From contig NZ_JAUSTK010000006.1 of NCBI RefSeq assembly GCF_030812855.1, positions 62,001 through 126,000 on the forward strand: a stretch of DNA of 64,000 nucleotides, read 5' to 3'. Numbering within the stretch: position 1 is the first letter of the stretch; the number at the start of each line of letters is the position of its first letter. This stretch comes from Paenibacillus wynnii (GTDB lineage Bacteria; Bacillota; Bacilli; Paenibacillales; Paenibacillaceae). Below, in pieces: positions 1-8,702 of the stretch. The translations under genes were made by a program, and so were the position numbers. The notes beneath the pieces are model-generated. The model was given only the letters and a program-made list of their open reading frames with translations. It had not been told where the DNA came from and made no database searches.

Positions 1-27
1 TTGCTGCAATCCATGCATTACAAATTT

Positions 28-56
28 AAAAGACACTCAGGGAAAAACCCTGAGTG
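28..56 (-). terminator. Intrinsic terminator of the FhuF-like gene
   Basis: A perfect 9-bp stem, CACTCAGGG and CCCTGAGTG, closes a 5-nt loop. On the minus strand it is followed by TCTTTT. It lies 20 bp past the stop codon of the FhuF-like gene, as expected for rho-independent termination of that gene. Confidence 0.85.
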
Positions 57-75
57 CCTCATGACAAATATTTGT

Positions 76-900
76 TCAACCCTTCCCTGTCTGGCACTGG
101 TATTCCTCCCGCTTCACCGCACGCTGCTCTTCACTTAACCGCGGGCAGGTATAACAGAAGTCGCTTCCTTCTGTACGGTAATTCAGGCAGCAGGCCGATT
201 TGATCGCCGTAAGGCGGTTAGGATCAGACAGCGGTTCCACTTGGCGGATCTTGACTGCAAACGGATTATTAGCACGGCCGAATATGGCGGACGGCTCCAG
301 CCCCTCCCGAAGATATTGATAATCTTGGAGAAGGCGGTGTTTCGTCTGTTCATTCCGTTCCTCAGAAATCAAACCGCTAATCTCACGGTAGAATCGGGTT
401 GGCCACTGACCCCATAGCTGTCCGATGGGTATACCACTTACAAAAGACAAACTCTCCAGCAAAGGTCTAGCTTGCCCGCTGTAAAATCCGGAAATGGCCG
501 CTGCACGCCATGGCAGCCTTTGCGTTTCTCCTCCCGGGCATGCCGTTTCGCTCCAACGGAGCGGCCTAAATAAAAGACGCGTTTTATTGTCCTTCGTGAC
601 TAAGTCCAGGAATAAATTGTCCAGTGAGAAATCTGGTTCCGTCTCATGGACTGAGATAGCGTACTGCAGCGCAAGACCCACGCTTCCGAACCATCCGGCA
701 AGAAATGTGGCTGCTGCCGTACGGTCTACCCCGCGGATCAATACGGTGTACTTGTTGAGGAATGACGTCATCCCTTCTTCATGCAGAAGCTCCGTTACCG
801 GTGTATAGTAGGACCTGTTCTCCGAAGGGACCAGGCTGATATCGTACCTTGTCTCCAACTGCTCTTTCAATAGATCCGGAAGTTTCCGGGTATCGTTCAT
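76..900 (-). CDS. FhuF-like 2Fe-2S ferric-siderophore reductase family protein
   Basis: This 274-residue cytoplasmic protein ends in the cysteine pattern C-C-x10-C-x2-C (Cys237, 238, 249 and 252), the [2Fe-2S] signature of the FhuF family of ferric-siderophore reductases. The rest is a helical region without membrane segments, and the length fits the family. GAGGAGG lies about 12 nt before the ATG. A Fur-like box sits 22 bp upstream and a terminator follows, so it appears to be a single-gene iron-regulated unit. The likely role is reductive release of iron from imported ferric siderophores. No siderophore transporter is adjacent, so the substrate is unknown. Confidence 0.8.
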   Translation of the reverse strand: MNDTRKLPDLLKEQLETRYDISLVPSENRSYYTPVTELLHEEGMTSFLNKYTVLIRGVDRTAAATFLAGWFGSVGLALQYAISVHETEPDFSLDNLFLDLVTKDNKTRLLFRPLRWSETACPGGETQRLPWRAAAISGFYSGQARPLLESLSFVSGIPIGQLWGQWPTRFYREISGLISEERNEQTKHRLLQDYQYLREGLEPSAIFGRANNPFAVKIRQVEPLSDPNRLTAIKSACCLNYRTEGSDFCYTCPRLSEEQRAVKREEYQCQTGKG

Positions 901-921
901 AGCCGCCTGTGCCTCCTCGAT

Positions 922-936
922 TGAGAACTATTATCA
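922..936 (-). promoter_or_regulatory. Fur-like box upstream of the FhuF-like gene
   Basis: On the minus strand the sequence TGATAATAGTTCTCA matches the 7-1-7 Fur consensus TGATAATNATTATCA at 12 of 14 defined positions. It lies 22 bp before the start of an iron-reductase-like gene. The match is seen directly; Fur control is inferred. Confidence 0.6.
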
Positions 937-1084
937 CTAATATTGTAGGGTAAACATCCAAATTAATCAATATTCTATATCGGATGGACTTCTATCCTGT
1001 TAAAGGTGAGGCGCTACGCGAACGGATCGTTGTTCCAAACGCTGCCACTTTTCCACAATATATGAAGTTAAAGAGTCATCAACA

Positions 1085-1116
1085 ACAAAAAAACCGCACG
1101 GCTATTCAGCCGTACG
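1085..1116 (-). terminator. Intrinsic terminator of the OYE reductase gene
   Basis: A 9-bp stem with one pair that is G-T on the minus strand but C-A on the plus strand encloses a 4-nt loop. A run of seven T follows on the minus strand. The wobble fixes the direction as minus, serving the reductase that ends at 1209. Confidence 0.75.
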
Positions 1117-1208
1117 TTTCTTTGTTCTTGAGCAACCTTAATAACCAAATTAACATTAATAAATTTCACTGTTCAGCTTCGGCCAATCATTCAGCGTTAT
1201 TCACATGT

Positions 1209-2303
1209 CTAGCTCAGAGTCTTAGTCGCCGCAGGAGTAAAAGGAATAATATCATCCGTTCTACCGCTTTGAACTTTTGCCGGCCACGCCGGGTCAACGA
1301 TGAGCGCTCTGCCTACGGCTACGAGATCAAATTCCTCTTTCTCCAGCTTCTCCAGCAAACGTCCGATATTATCCTCATCATTCTTCTCGACTTCTCCTCC
1401 GACAAAATCACTGTTCAGACCCACCGAACCCACTGTGATGCTTGGTTTGCCGGTTATTTTCTTGGTCCAGCCCGCCAGATTCAGCTCGGAGCCTTCGAAT
1501 TCAGGCAGCCAGAAGCGGCGAGTCGAACAATGAAAGATATCAACCCCGGCTTCGCTGAGTGGAGCCAGGAACTGAGCCAGTTCTTCAGGATTCTTCGCCA
1601 GCTTACCGTTATAATCCCCCGATTTCCACTGCGAGAAGCGAAGTACTATCGGAAATTCAGGTCCGACTGCGCGGCGGCACGCCTCGATAATCTCCACGGC
1701 AAAGGTAGTACGAGCTACGAAATCTCCACCGTAACGATCCGTGCGTTTATTGGTTTTTTCCCAGAAAAACTGGTCGATAAGGTAACCATGAGCGCCATGC
1801 AGCTCTATACCATCAAAACCGATGCGCTTAGCGTCTGCAGCGGCTTGGGCAAATGCAGCGACAATTCCGTCAATTTCGCTTTGTGTCATTGGCTCTGTAA
1901 CGGGCTCACCGGCAAGATTCAGACCGGAAGGCCCAATAGGGAGAGCCTCGGCATTGGGTAGATCGCCTTTTGAACGAGCCATACCGACATGCCACAGTTG
2001 CGGCATTATTTTACCTCCTCCAGTATGAACCTCATTAACTACCTGCTCCCAACCCTTGAGCGACTCTTCACCATGAAAATTAGGTATATTAGGATGGCTT
2101 ACCGCGGATGGATGGTTAATGGCCGTACCTTCTGTAATAATCAGCCCTACTCCACCCTCTGCACGGCGGCGGTAATAGGCAGCCACATCGCTTCCTGGAA
2201 TACCATTCGGAGAAAATGCACGAGTCATTGGAGCCATAACGACGCGATTGGAAAGCTTAAGATTTCCTGCTTCAAAAGGTTTAAATAATGAATCTGTTGT
2301 CAT
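1209..2303 (-). CDS. Old Yellow Enzyme family FMN-dependent ene-reductase
   Basis: A predicted 364-residue TIM-barrel NADH:flavin oxidoreductase of the Old Yellow Enzyme family, which reduces activated C=C bonds of electrophiles. Visible family marks are NRVVMAPMTR near the N-terminus, the central HGAHGYLIDQFF with the substrate-binding histidines, the following RTDRYGG, and the C-terminal DLVAVGRALIVDP phosphate-binding turn. The ATG at 2303 is chosen because CGGAGG precedes it by about 6 nt; a longer frame to 2375 has no ribosome site. It is divergent from a marR remnant and an NmrA-like gene, a common arrangement for electrophile-responsive reductases. Confidence 0.88.
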   Translation of the reverse strand: MTTDSLFKPFEAGNLKLSNRVVMAPMTRAFSPNGIPGSDVAAYYRRRAEGGVGLIITEGTAINHPSAVSHPNIPNFHGEESLKGWEQVVNEVHTGGGKIMPQLWHVGMARSKGDLPNAEALPIGPSGLNLAGEPVTEPMTQSEIDGIVAAFAQAAADAKRIGFDGIELHGAHGYLIDQFFWEKTNKRTDRYGGDFVARTTFAVEIIEACRRAVGPEFPIVLRFSQWKSGDYNGKLAKNPEELAQFLAPLSEAGVDIFHCSTRRFWLPEFEGSELNLAGWTKKITGKPSITVGSVGLNSDFVGGEVEKNDEDNIGRLLEKLEKEEFDLVAVGRALIVDPAWPAKVQSGRTDDIIPFTPAATKTLS

Positions 2304-2427
2304 ATGTAACCTCCGTTTAATTATTTGATTACTTTTTGTAAGCATTATTATGAGCCTTCTACTTTCAAATTGCAACTTATAGGAAATAGATGAGAAATGT
2401 AAAAATTACGGTTGTGAATTTACTTCA

Positions 2428-2622
2428 ATGACTATAATTCATATTGAACTGACCGAAAACGGATTGAAGTATGTTGAACAAAGAAAGAAGGAGCATATCA
2501 CCTAATTCCAAGATATTTTGCAGGATTATAGTCCAGAAGAATTAGAGGCTGCCATCAAGACCTTGAACCGGCTTTCTGGATCAATTGCCTCATATCAGCA
2601 AAACGGGGGATTATCCAAATGA
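2428..2622 (+). pseudogene. Remnant of a MarR-family regulator (C-terminal part, internal stop)
   Basis: One reading frame encodes IELTENGLKYVEQRKKEHIT, a TAA stop at 2503-2505, and then FQDILQDYSPEELEAAIKTL. The LTxNG wing and the SPEEL dimerisation-helix pattern are typical of the C-terminal half of MarR regulators. The frame ends in TGA overlapping the ATG of the next gene (ATGA at 2619-2622), as in a translationally coupled operon. The N-terminal half is missing, and the next gene on the left is the divergent OYE reductase. Most likely a decayed regulator of both neighbours. Confidence 0.65.
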
Positions 2623-3401
2623 GCATATTAGTTACGGGTTTTACCGGAAATACCGGCCAAGAGGTGGCCAAAAAGCTGGTTAGTAAAGGGGCATCTATTG
2701 TATGTGCGGTGCGCAACCCGGAAAAAGCAAAGAGTCTATTCGGTGCTGACTACAATTATGTAGAACTGGATTTCACCCGTCACGAAACCTTTGATACTGC
2801 CTTGGAGAGGATCGAGCGTATCTTCCTGATATTTCCGACAGAAACACAGTTTTCAGACTTCCATGCCTTTATCCGTAAAGCTAAAGAAAAAAATATCCGC
2901 CATATTGCGTACCTTTCGGTAAAGGACGTGCAATTTATGCCGTTCATCCCTCATTATAAAAATGAGAAAGAAATTATCAAATGCGGTATAACGTATACTT
3001 TTCTACGAGCCGGTTACTTTATGCAGAACTTAAATTTGTTTCTATTGGATGAAATCCTCCATAACGATCGCATTTATGTACCTGCTGGCGGTGGAAAAAC
3101 CAGCTTCACAGACATGAGAGATATCGCTGAGATTGCAGCCCGCTCTCTAACAGAGCAAGAATCTCATTTCGGTAAAAAGTATCCCCTCACCGGAAATCAG
3201 GCCATTGACTTCTACGAGGTTGCCCGATTGATGACTTCCGAGTTAGGCCGTCCCATCCAGTATAGCAATCCCACTACCAAAGAGTTCAAAGCTTATATGC
3301 TGGCAAAGGGGATAACTGATATTTATCATAAAATCACAAATGAGCAACCAACAGGAATTAAAACTTACATTGAAGATTATAGGGAAACCTTTATGAAATG
3401 A
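2619..3401 (+). CDS. NmrA-like atypical short-chain reductase (NAD(P)-binding)
   Basis: A 260-residue Rossmann-fold protein that opens with ILVTGFTGNTGQEVAKKL, a GxxGxxG dinucleotide-binding motif, followed by AVRNPEKA, where the arginine suggests NADPH preference. It lacks the YxxxK catalytic pair of classical SDRs, and the overall layout fits the NmrA/quinone-oxidoreductase-2 group. Its start overlaps the stop of the marR remnant, so it was probably the second gene of that operon. The likely role is redox sensing or quinone/electrophile reduction; the substrate is unknown. Confidence 0.78.
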   Translation: MSILVTGFTGNTGQEVAKKLVSKGASIVCAVRNPEKAKSLFGADYNYVELDFTRHETFDTALERIERIFLIFPTETQFSDFHAFIRKAKEKNIRHIAYLSVKDVQFMPFIPHYKNEKEIIKCGITYTFLRAGYFMQNLNLFLLDEILHNDRIYVPAGGGKTSFTDMRDIAEIAARSLTEQESHFGKKYPLTGNQAIDFYEVARLMTSELGRPIQYSNPTTKEFKAYMLAKGITDIYHKITNEQPTGIKTYIEDYRETFMK

Positions 3402-3609
3402 AACCAGTATTTGGGCTGGGTACTGATTGATTTATCAAACTTGGTATGATCGGCGAGCAATATGACTTTATTAGCCTGCCGTAGCATGTATTTCTTCAGC
3501 TCACACTCCGGTTTATTGGAATCCGTGACGCCATTCCGCATCTACTCCTTTGCAACTGATCACTGCCGTCCACATTGTAGCGCTAAATTGTGTCATGGGC
3601 TACTGGCCC

Positions 3610-3799
3610 AACCAGGGATAATGAGCGGTATCGAAGAGAGCAGCACTTGTGGAAGAATTTAAGTCGTACCCGTTCGGAGCCGACAGCCCTCACAAAGCTG
3701 GTGGAGTTAAACCGAATTGACTATTTGATAACAGACCGCAAGCCTTCTGAGGCATGGTTGCAACGACTGAGTGAGGCTAATATCGAGGTAATGTACTAG
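3610..3799 (+). pseudogene. Possible C-terminal remnant of a DeoR-type regulator
   Basis: The last 37 residues before the stop at 3799 read LVELNRIDYLITDRKPSEAW and continue to IEVMY, resembling the C-terminal IDxLITD...GIEV end of DeoR/GlpR regulators. In the neighbouring frame just upstream, a GADSPHK segment recalls the ADSSK motif of that family, which would imply a frameshift. No ribosome site or intact N-terminus is visible. The resemblance is modest and could be chance. Confidence 0.3.
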
Positions 3800-3890
3800 A
3801 AAAGTTGGATAGACTAACTATTTGACCTCTGTGAACTCAACATGGACCCTCTTATTGCGGGATCTCGACACTTCTATGGTAGGAGTACAG

Positions 3891-4079
3891 TTTAATTGTA
3901 CTTTCTACAACTAAATAGCTTCTTCGAGACCTGCGGAGGACTTTAGTTGTAGTTTCTGCAATTAAATCCTCCAAAACTCGGTTTGCAGCCCAAAAAACGG
4001 AATTTTAGTTGCAGAGAATACAATTAAGCGATTAAAGATGGCAATACTAGCTGTTTTAATTGTACAAAGTGCAATTAGA
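3891..4079. repeat. Four-palindrome intergenic element, copy 1
   Basis: Four 25-bp imperfect palindromes of the form TTTARTTGYA-N5-TRCAAYTAAA start at 3891, 3942, 4004 and 4055 (offsets 0, 51, 113, 164). A second element at 21124-21312 has the same four offsets and the same total length of 189 bp, while the DNA between boxes is largely different. It occupies most of the 829-bp stretch between the NmrA-like gene and the efflux pump gene. Confidence 0.85.
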
Positions 4080-4083
4080 ATTA

Positions 4084-4137
4084 GAGTTTGAGTTTGAGTT
4101 TGAGTTTGAGTTTGAGTTTGAGTTTGAGTTTGAGTTT
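4084..4137. repeat. Perfect hexanucleotide tandem repeat, nine GAGTTT units
   Basis: Nine perfect head-to-tail copies of GAGTTT cover 54 bp with no interruption, starting five bases after the four-palindrome element. It is noncoding and lies between that element and the terminator of the efflux pump gene. Such a tract is a likely site of copy-number change by replication slippage. Confidence 0.95.
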
Positions 4138-4163
4138 AGAATCGCTGCTAGTAGATAACATTA

Positions 4164-4199
4164 AAAGGCCGTCCCTCATTTTTATGAGGAACGGCCTTT
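4164..4199 (-). terminator. Intrinsic terminator of the RND efflux gene
   Basis: A 16-bp stem (AAAGGCCGTTCCTCAT on the minus strand) has one pair that is G-T only on the minus strand, a 4-nt loop and a trailing TTTT. It lies 31 bp past the stop codon of the efflux gene. Confidence 0.85.
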
Positions 4200-4230
4200 A
4201 TTGTATAAGAATGAATAAGATTAGCTTACT

Positions 4231-7200
4231 TTAGAAGTTTTCCACTACTTTGGTTTTCCTGTTTTTCCAGACAAGTTCATAAACAACCGGCACTACAACC
4301 AAGGTTAAGAGCGTGGAGCTGAACAGTCCGCCAATTACAGTCACAGCTAAACCGCCAGAAATCAGACTCGTAGAGGAACCGGACAATGCTAACGGCAATA
4401 GCGCAAGCATAGTAGCCAGTGCGGTCATCAAGATCGGTCTGAGACGGGTTGTGCTTGCCTCCACAATAGCTTCACGAATAGGCTGCCCCGCTATACGGTT
4501 TCTCTCCACTCGATCGAGGAGTACTACGGCGTTGGTAACGACGATACCGACCAGCATCAGCATACCGATCATTGCACTCATGGATAAAGCCTGCCCGGTT
4601 ACCAGCAACGCGGAAAGTGAGCCAACCGGGATGAATATTAGGGAAGATAATATTATCAGCGGTGTAGCGATGCCCCCGAAGGTAGCGGTCATGACTAGAA
4701 AAACGAGTCCAACTGCCACAACCATGGCAATTCCAAGATTGGTAAAGCCCTCCGTAATCATCTCCAATCCTCCGCCGAAGCTAACTTCTACACCATCGGG
4801 TAAGACGAGGCTTTGAATGTCTGCTTTCACTGACTTTGTTACGGTAGCTGTATCTCCTCCATTAATCGTGCCCGCAACCAGTGCATAGGTCTTCCCATCG
4901 TTGTGATTAACCTTAACCAATGCATCTAGGACGTCTATATCTGCTACATCACCCAGGTTCTTTATTCCTGAGGGTGTAGATAACTTAATATTTTTCAGCT
5001 CATCGAGTGAAGTAATCTGTTGATCATAGGATAGGGTAATTGTTCTTTCTTGCTTATCTAACAAGTAAGTCCCAGCGTTAACCGGCTTCAATTGCTCTGT
5101 TACAGCCTGCATAATAACATAAGGACTGAGCTTAGCGTCAATACCTTGTTGATTGAGCGTCAGTTCCCACTTTGGGGTCACATCGTTCAAGTTATTGGTA
5201 ACTTGCTTAAGCTCACTGCTTTCCTTCATTAAGGCTTCGACCTGTTTCGATGCCTTCGATAGATCTTCTATATTATTCGAATACAGACTAACTTCGATAT
5301 TATTGCCTGAAGGAACGCCCTGCTCTTCCCCCTCTTTAATATCAAAGGTAGTACCGGGAACCTGTTTGGACACAAGCGCAGGTAGGTCGGCTTTGGCCTT
5401 TACCATTAGCTTGTTCACGTCGGTTCCATCTATAAACTGGACTGTAATCGTTGCTTCGTTATTGCCTCCAACCGACATGAATGGATTCGCGGGAGTACCT
5501 CCTATGGATACTTGGTAATTACTCACACCCTCAATAGTCTCTAAATAACCTTCTACCTCCTGACTGACTTTATTGCTCTCTTCCTTACTGCTGCCTGCTG
5601 GCAGTACTAGATTAATAGTAGCAGCGGGTACAGAACCAGCCGGAATGAATGCTACACCCAGAATAGGTATGGTACTCAGTGAGCCAACCAAGAGTATAAC
5701 AGCAGTGATTATAACCATCCATTTACGCTTTAAAGCAACTTGAAGAATTCCCTTATAGTAACCCGTAAGTTTGCTTTCACCCTCATGCGCCTTTACGTTC
5801 TTAAAGAATGAAGCACCTAGCACCGGAATAAGCATCACAGCTACCAAAAGGCTAACTATAATGGAGATAACGACTGCCAAGGCAAAAGGTCTAAAGAACT
5901 CCCCGATAATACCGCTGACAAAGGCCAGTGGTGCAAACACAACTACAGTTGCTACGGTCGAAGAAAATACTGGGCTAATAACCTCTTTTGTCGCTTTATA
6001 GGCTAGTTCTTTCCCCTTTAAGGTATTCCCTTTCTCTTGTCGCCATCTGAATATATTCTCGATAACGACGATACTGTCATCTACTATACGACCTATAGAT
6101 ACAGCAATCCCGCCCAAGGTCATAATGTTCAAGGTATAACCCATTTGATTCATTACAGCCATAGTGGCAAAGATAGAAATCGGCAAGGAAAGAATTGATA
6201 TTAATGTCGCGCGAATGTTACGTAGGAATAGGAATATGATGAGGATGCAGAACAAAGCTCCGTACAATCCTTCTCTAACAAGTGAAGATACCGACTCTTT
6301 GATTTCCTCTCCTTGGTTCATAATGGTATGAACATCTACGTTATCATCTTTATAGGAATCCAATAATCCTTGAACAGCATCTGCGACGTCAGCGGTATTG
6401 GCTTCTTGATTCTTAATCACTTCAATGACATAACTTTGCTCGCCATTAAAACGAGTTATTTCTTTGACTTCGGATACGTTAGTTATAGCTGCCAAGTCTG
6501 ATAATTTAGTGGCATTAACGGGGCTTATCACTAAATCCTGAATTTGCTGAAGAGTTGACGCTGTGCCGGTAAGCCGGATTGGAATGCTTGTATCATCCTT
6601 ATTAACTGTCCCTAAAGGGAGCGCATAATTCAGGCCTTGCAAAGCAGTTTGGATAGAACTGAGAGAGATTCCAAGACTGGCTGCTTTCTCCTTATCGACG
6701 ATAATCTGCAATTCACTTGAGGCTGCACCCTTCAATGTTACGGAGCTTACACCCTCCAATTTTTGCATAGCAGGAACGATTTCATCTTCCAGCTTCTTAC
6801 CCAATGCCTCGGAATCATTATTCGTGGAAAATAAAGCCGCCTGATAAATTGGGCTCGCTCCAGCAGACAAACGCATAACGTTTACTTTCGCATTCTCCGG
6901 GAAATTCAACTTCGCCATTACCGTTTCAATATCGGTTGATTTCTTGTCCATATCTGATCCAAAAGGAAATTGAATCGAAATACTGGCCATATTCTCAGAT
7001 GAAGTACTGGTAAGAGAATCATAACCAGACAAGCTTTGGAGACTTTCTTCGATCGGCTTTGTAATCTCCGTTTCAATCTCTTCCGTAGAAGCACCGGGGT
7101 TAACCGCTTGAATAAAGATAGCCGGAAATTCGACATCCGGAAACGTTTGCTGCTTAATCTGTGTAGCCGAGAAAACACCATAGCCAAGCACCAGGGTAAA

Positions 7201-7254
7201 TAAAATAAACACAGCGACTGAATTTTTTAAACTTATTTTACTAAGAAAGCTCAT
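4231..7254 (-). CDS. RND-family efflux permease (AcrB/SwrC-like)
   Basis: A 1007-residue inner-membrane proton-driven exporter of the hydrophobe/amphiphile efflux RND family. It has the typical repeated layout: TM1 at about 12-32, a large extracytoplasmic loop, six clustered TM segments, a second loop and six more. The TM4 motif GRIVDDSIVVIENI carries the Asp pair used in proton relay. TM10 has GIVVTNAVVLLDRVERNR instead of the lysine-bearing motif of Gram-negative pumps, as in Bacillus SwrC. ATG 7254 is preferred; a TTG two codons upstream is possible, since GGAGGG lies before both. It is directly downstream of a two-component system that probably induces it. Confidence 0.92.
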   Translation of the reverse strand: MSFLSKISLKNSVAVFILFTLVLGYGVFSATQIKQQTFPDVEFPAIFIQAVNPGASTEEIETEITKPIEESLQSLSGYDSLTSTSSENMASISIQFPFGSDMDKKSTDIETVMAKLNFPENAKVNVMRLSAGASPIYQAALFSTNNDSEALGKKLEDEIVPAMQKLEGVSSVTLKGAASSELQIIVDKEKAASLGISLSSIQTALQGLNYALPLGTVNKDDTSIPIRLTGTASTLQQIQDLVISPVNATKLSDLAAITNVSEVKEITRFNGEQSYVIEVIKNQEANTADVADAVQGLLDSYKDDNVDVHTIMNQGEEIKESVSSLVREGLYGALFCILIIFLFLRNIRATLISILSLPISIFATMAVMNQMGYTLNIMTLGGIAVSIGRIVDDSIVVIENIFRWRQEKGNTLKGKELAYKATKEVISPVFSSTVATVVVFAPLAFVSGIIGEFFRPFALAVVISIIVSLLVAVMLIPVLGASFFKNVKAHEGESKLTGYYKGILQVALKRKWMVIITAVILLVGSLSTIPILGVAFIPAGSVPAATINLVLPAGSSKEESNKVSQEVEGYLETIEGVSNYQVSIGGTPANPFMSVGGNNEATITVQFIDGTDVNKLMVKAKADLPALVSKQVPGTTFDIKEGEEQGVPSGNNIEVSLYSNNIEDLSKASKQVEALMKESSELKQVTNNLNDVTPKWELTLNQQGIDAKLSPYVIMQAVTEQLKPVNAGTYLLDKQERTITLSYDQQITSLDELKNIKLSTPSGIKNLGDVADIDVLDALVKVNHNDGKTYALVAGTINGGDTATVTKSVKADIQSLVLPDGVEVSFGGGLEMITEGFTNLGIAMVVAVGLVFLVMTATFGGIATPLIILSSLIFIPVGSLSALLVTGQALSMSAMIGMLMLVGIVVTNAVVLLDRVERNRIAGQPIREAIVEASTTRLRPILMTALATMLALLPLALSGSSTSLISGGLAVTVIGGLFSSTLLTLVVVPVVYELVWKNRKTKVVENF

Positions 7255-7283
7255 ATACAATTCTCCCTCCTCTATCTACCCAC

Positions 7284-7317
7284 AGTATAAAACCTGAATT
7301 TGTACTCAGTGTGAACT
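7284..7317 (-). promoter_or_regulatory. Predicted response-regulator-controlled promoter of the efflux gene
   Basis: On the minus strand the order is AGTTCA, 5 nt, AGTACA, 11 nt, TATACT (-10). The hexamers at 7312-7317 and 7301-7306 repeat every 11 bp, the pattern bound by OmpR/PhoB-type dimers. The region 9425-9458 before the response regulator has the same geometry. It lies between the kinase stop and the efflux start, giving the pump its own inducible promoter. Confidence 0.7.
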
Positions 7318-7322
7318 GAGTA

Positions 7323-8702
7323 TTATGATTCAGGCGTGGAATAATTAAGAGGAAGTTGAACTGTTACGGTTGTTCCTTTTCGCAATGCGCTTGTAACTTC
7401 AATATGACCGTGATGTAAATCAACAACTCGTTTAACAATTGACAAACCTATTCCACTACCGCCGACCTCACGGCTTCTGGCTTTATCCACTTTATAAAAA
7501 GGCTTGAATATATTCCTGATCTCCTCTTCAGGCATCCCCACCCCGGTATCTGCAATCTGAATCCGCACTTGATCTTCTTGTTCAATGGCTGTTATAGAGA
7601 TCAATCCGTCCTCACCCGTGAACTTGATGCTGTTACTTAGAAGGTTGCTCCATATCTGACTCAGTCGATCCTCATCGGCTACGATGGTTATTGAAGGCAG
7701 TTCAAGCTCTAGGTTAACCTTTTTTGCTGACCACTGCGGTTCCAGAGCAATTACAATTTTACGAAGCTGCTCATCCAAAGAAAAGCTCTCTGGGACCAGT
7801 TGAAGATGCTCGTACTCAAGCGTAGACAATTGCAATAAATCACCGCATAACCTTGAGAGACGGTCACTCTCTTCCTCAATAATATTCAATAACCTCAGCC
7901 GGCTAGCCTCGTCCATATCTTTACGCTTCAAGGCTTGAGTAAAACCTTTGATCGAGGTTAGTGGAGACTGAAATTCATGAGAGACATCGGAGACAAACTG
8001 CTTACGGATTCCCTCAAGGGTTCCTAGCTCCTGCGCCATTACATTAAAGCTTCGTGTCAGCTGTCCGATTTCATCATTTCGTTTCGTATGCAGACTAACG
8101 CTGAAATCACCTTTTGCCATTCTTCGAGTCGCCCGCGTCAACTGCTGTAGGGGAAGTACGATATACCTTGCTGCCAAAAGAATTAGAATACTTCCGCAGC
8201 CCAGAACAATAAGCAACTGGGACCTCATGAAATTCCCAACCTTATTAAGCAATTCACTGATTTCAGGAGATATGAATAGCGCTCTAGGCGAACCGTCGAT
8301 TGAAAAAGGAATGCCCACAGTCAACCCTTCTTTTTTCCCCTTGTTCAGTTGGCTGCGAAAAACTCCCCCCTGCAGGACGGATTGAATGTTCGCTTCATCT
8401 CTGCTTTCCTGTTCACTGATCTCCTTACGGCTGGTATAGAGCTGCTTACCCTCATTGTCATACAACCGCACAGAATATAAGGGCAGCGAAGAAACTCCTT
8501 TCATCAGTGAATCGAGATTTTGGCCTTTTTCATCTTGATACGCCTTGATTATAATCTTACCACTTTCAATCATATCGTTCTGAACCATGGTCTTTATCTG
8601 CCCAATATATAAACTATTGATCAACAAAGCGGCTATAGCACCACTGATAAAAATAGCTCCCAGGAAAGTTAGGACCACTCGGACATACAGCGATTTAATC
8701 AT
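7323..8702 (-). CDS. Membrane sensor histidine kinase (HAMP, HisKA, HATPase)
   Basis: A 459-residue kinase with TM segments at about 8-30 and 160-180 flanking a roughly 130-residue extracytoplasmic sensor. A HAMP domain follows, then the H-box VSHEFQSPLTSIKGF with the phospho-accepting histidine, the N-box NLLSNSIKF, and G-boxes DTGVGMP and GGSGIGLSI. Its start overlaps the response regulator by 8 bp, indicating co-translation. With the adjacent RND pump it probably forms a sensor for membrane-active compounds, like other regulator-kinase-pump cassettes. The signal itself cannot be read from sequence. Confidence 0.92.
   Translation of the reverse strand: MIKSLYVRVVLTFLGAIFISGAIAALLINSLYIGQIKTMVQNDMIESGKIIIKAYQDEKGQNLDSLMKGVSSLPLYSVRLYDNEGKQLYTSRKEISEQESRDEANIQSVLQGGVFRSQLNKGKKEGLTVGIPFSIDGSPRALFISPEISELLNKVGNFMRSQLLIVLGCGSILILLAARYIVLPLQQLTRATRRMAKGDFSVSLHTKRNDEIGQLTRSFNVMAQELGTLEGIRKQFVSDVSHEFQSPLTSIKGFTQALKRKDMDEASRLRLLNIIEEESDRLSRLCGDLLQLSTLEYEHLQLVPESFSLDEQLRKIVIALEPQWSAKKVNLELELPSITIVADEDRLSQIWSNLLSNSIKFTGEDGLISITAIEQEDQVRIQIADTGVGMPEEEIRNIFKPFYKVDKARSREVGGSGIGLSIVKRVVDLHHGHIEVTSALRKGTTVTVQLPLNYSTPES

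Noticed and set aside
984..1961. Long plus-strand frame antisense to the Old Yellow Enzyme gene
   Set aside because: It lacks a ribosome site and protein-like composition, and mirrors the codon pattern of the well-supported reductase on the other strand.
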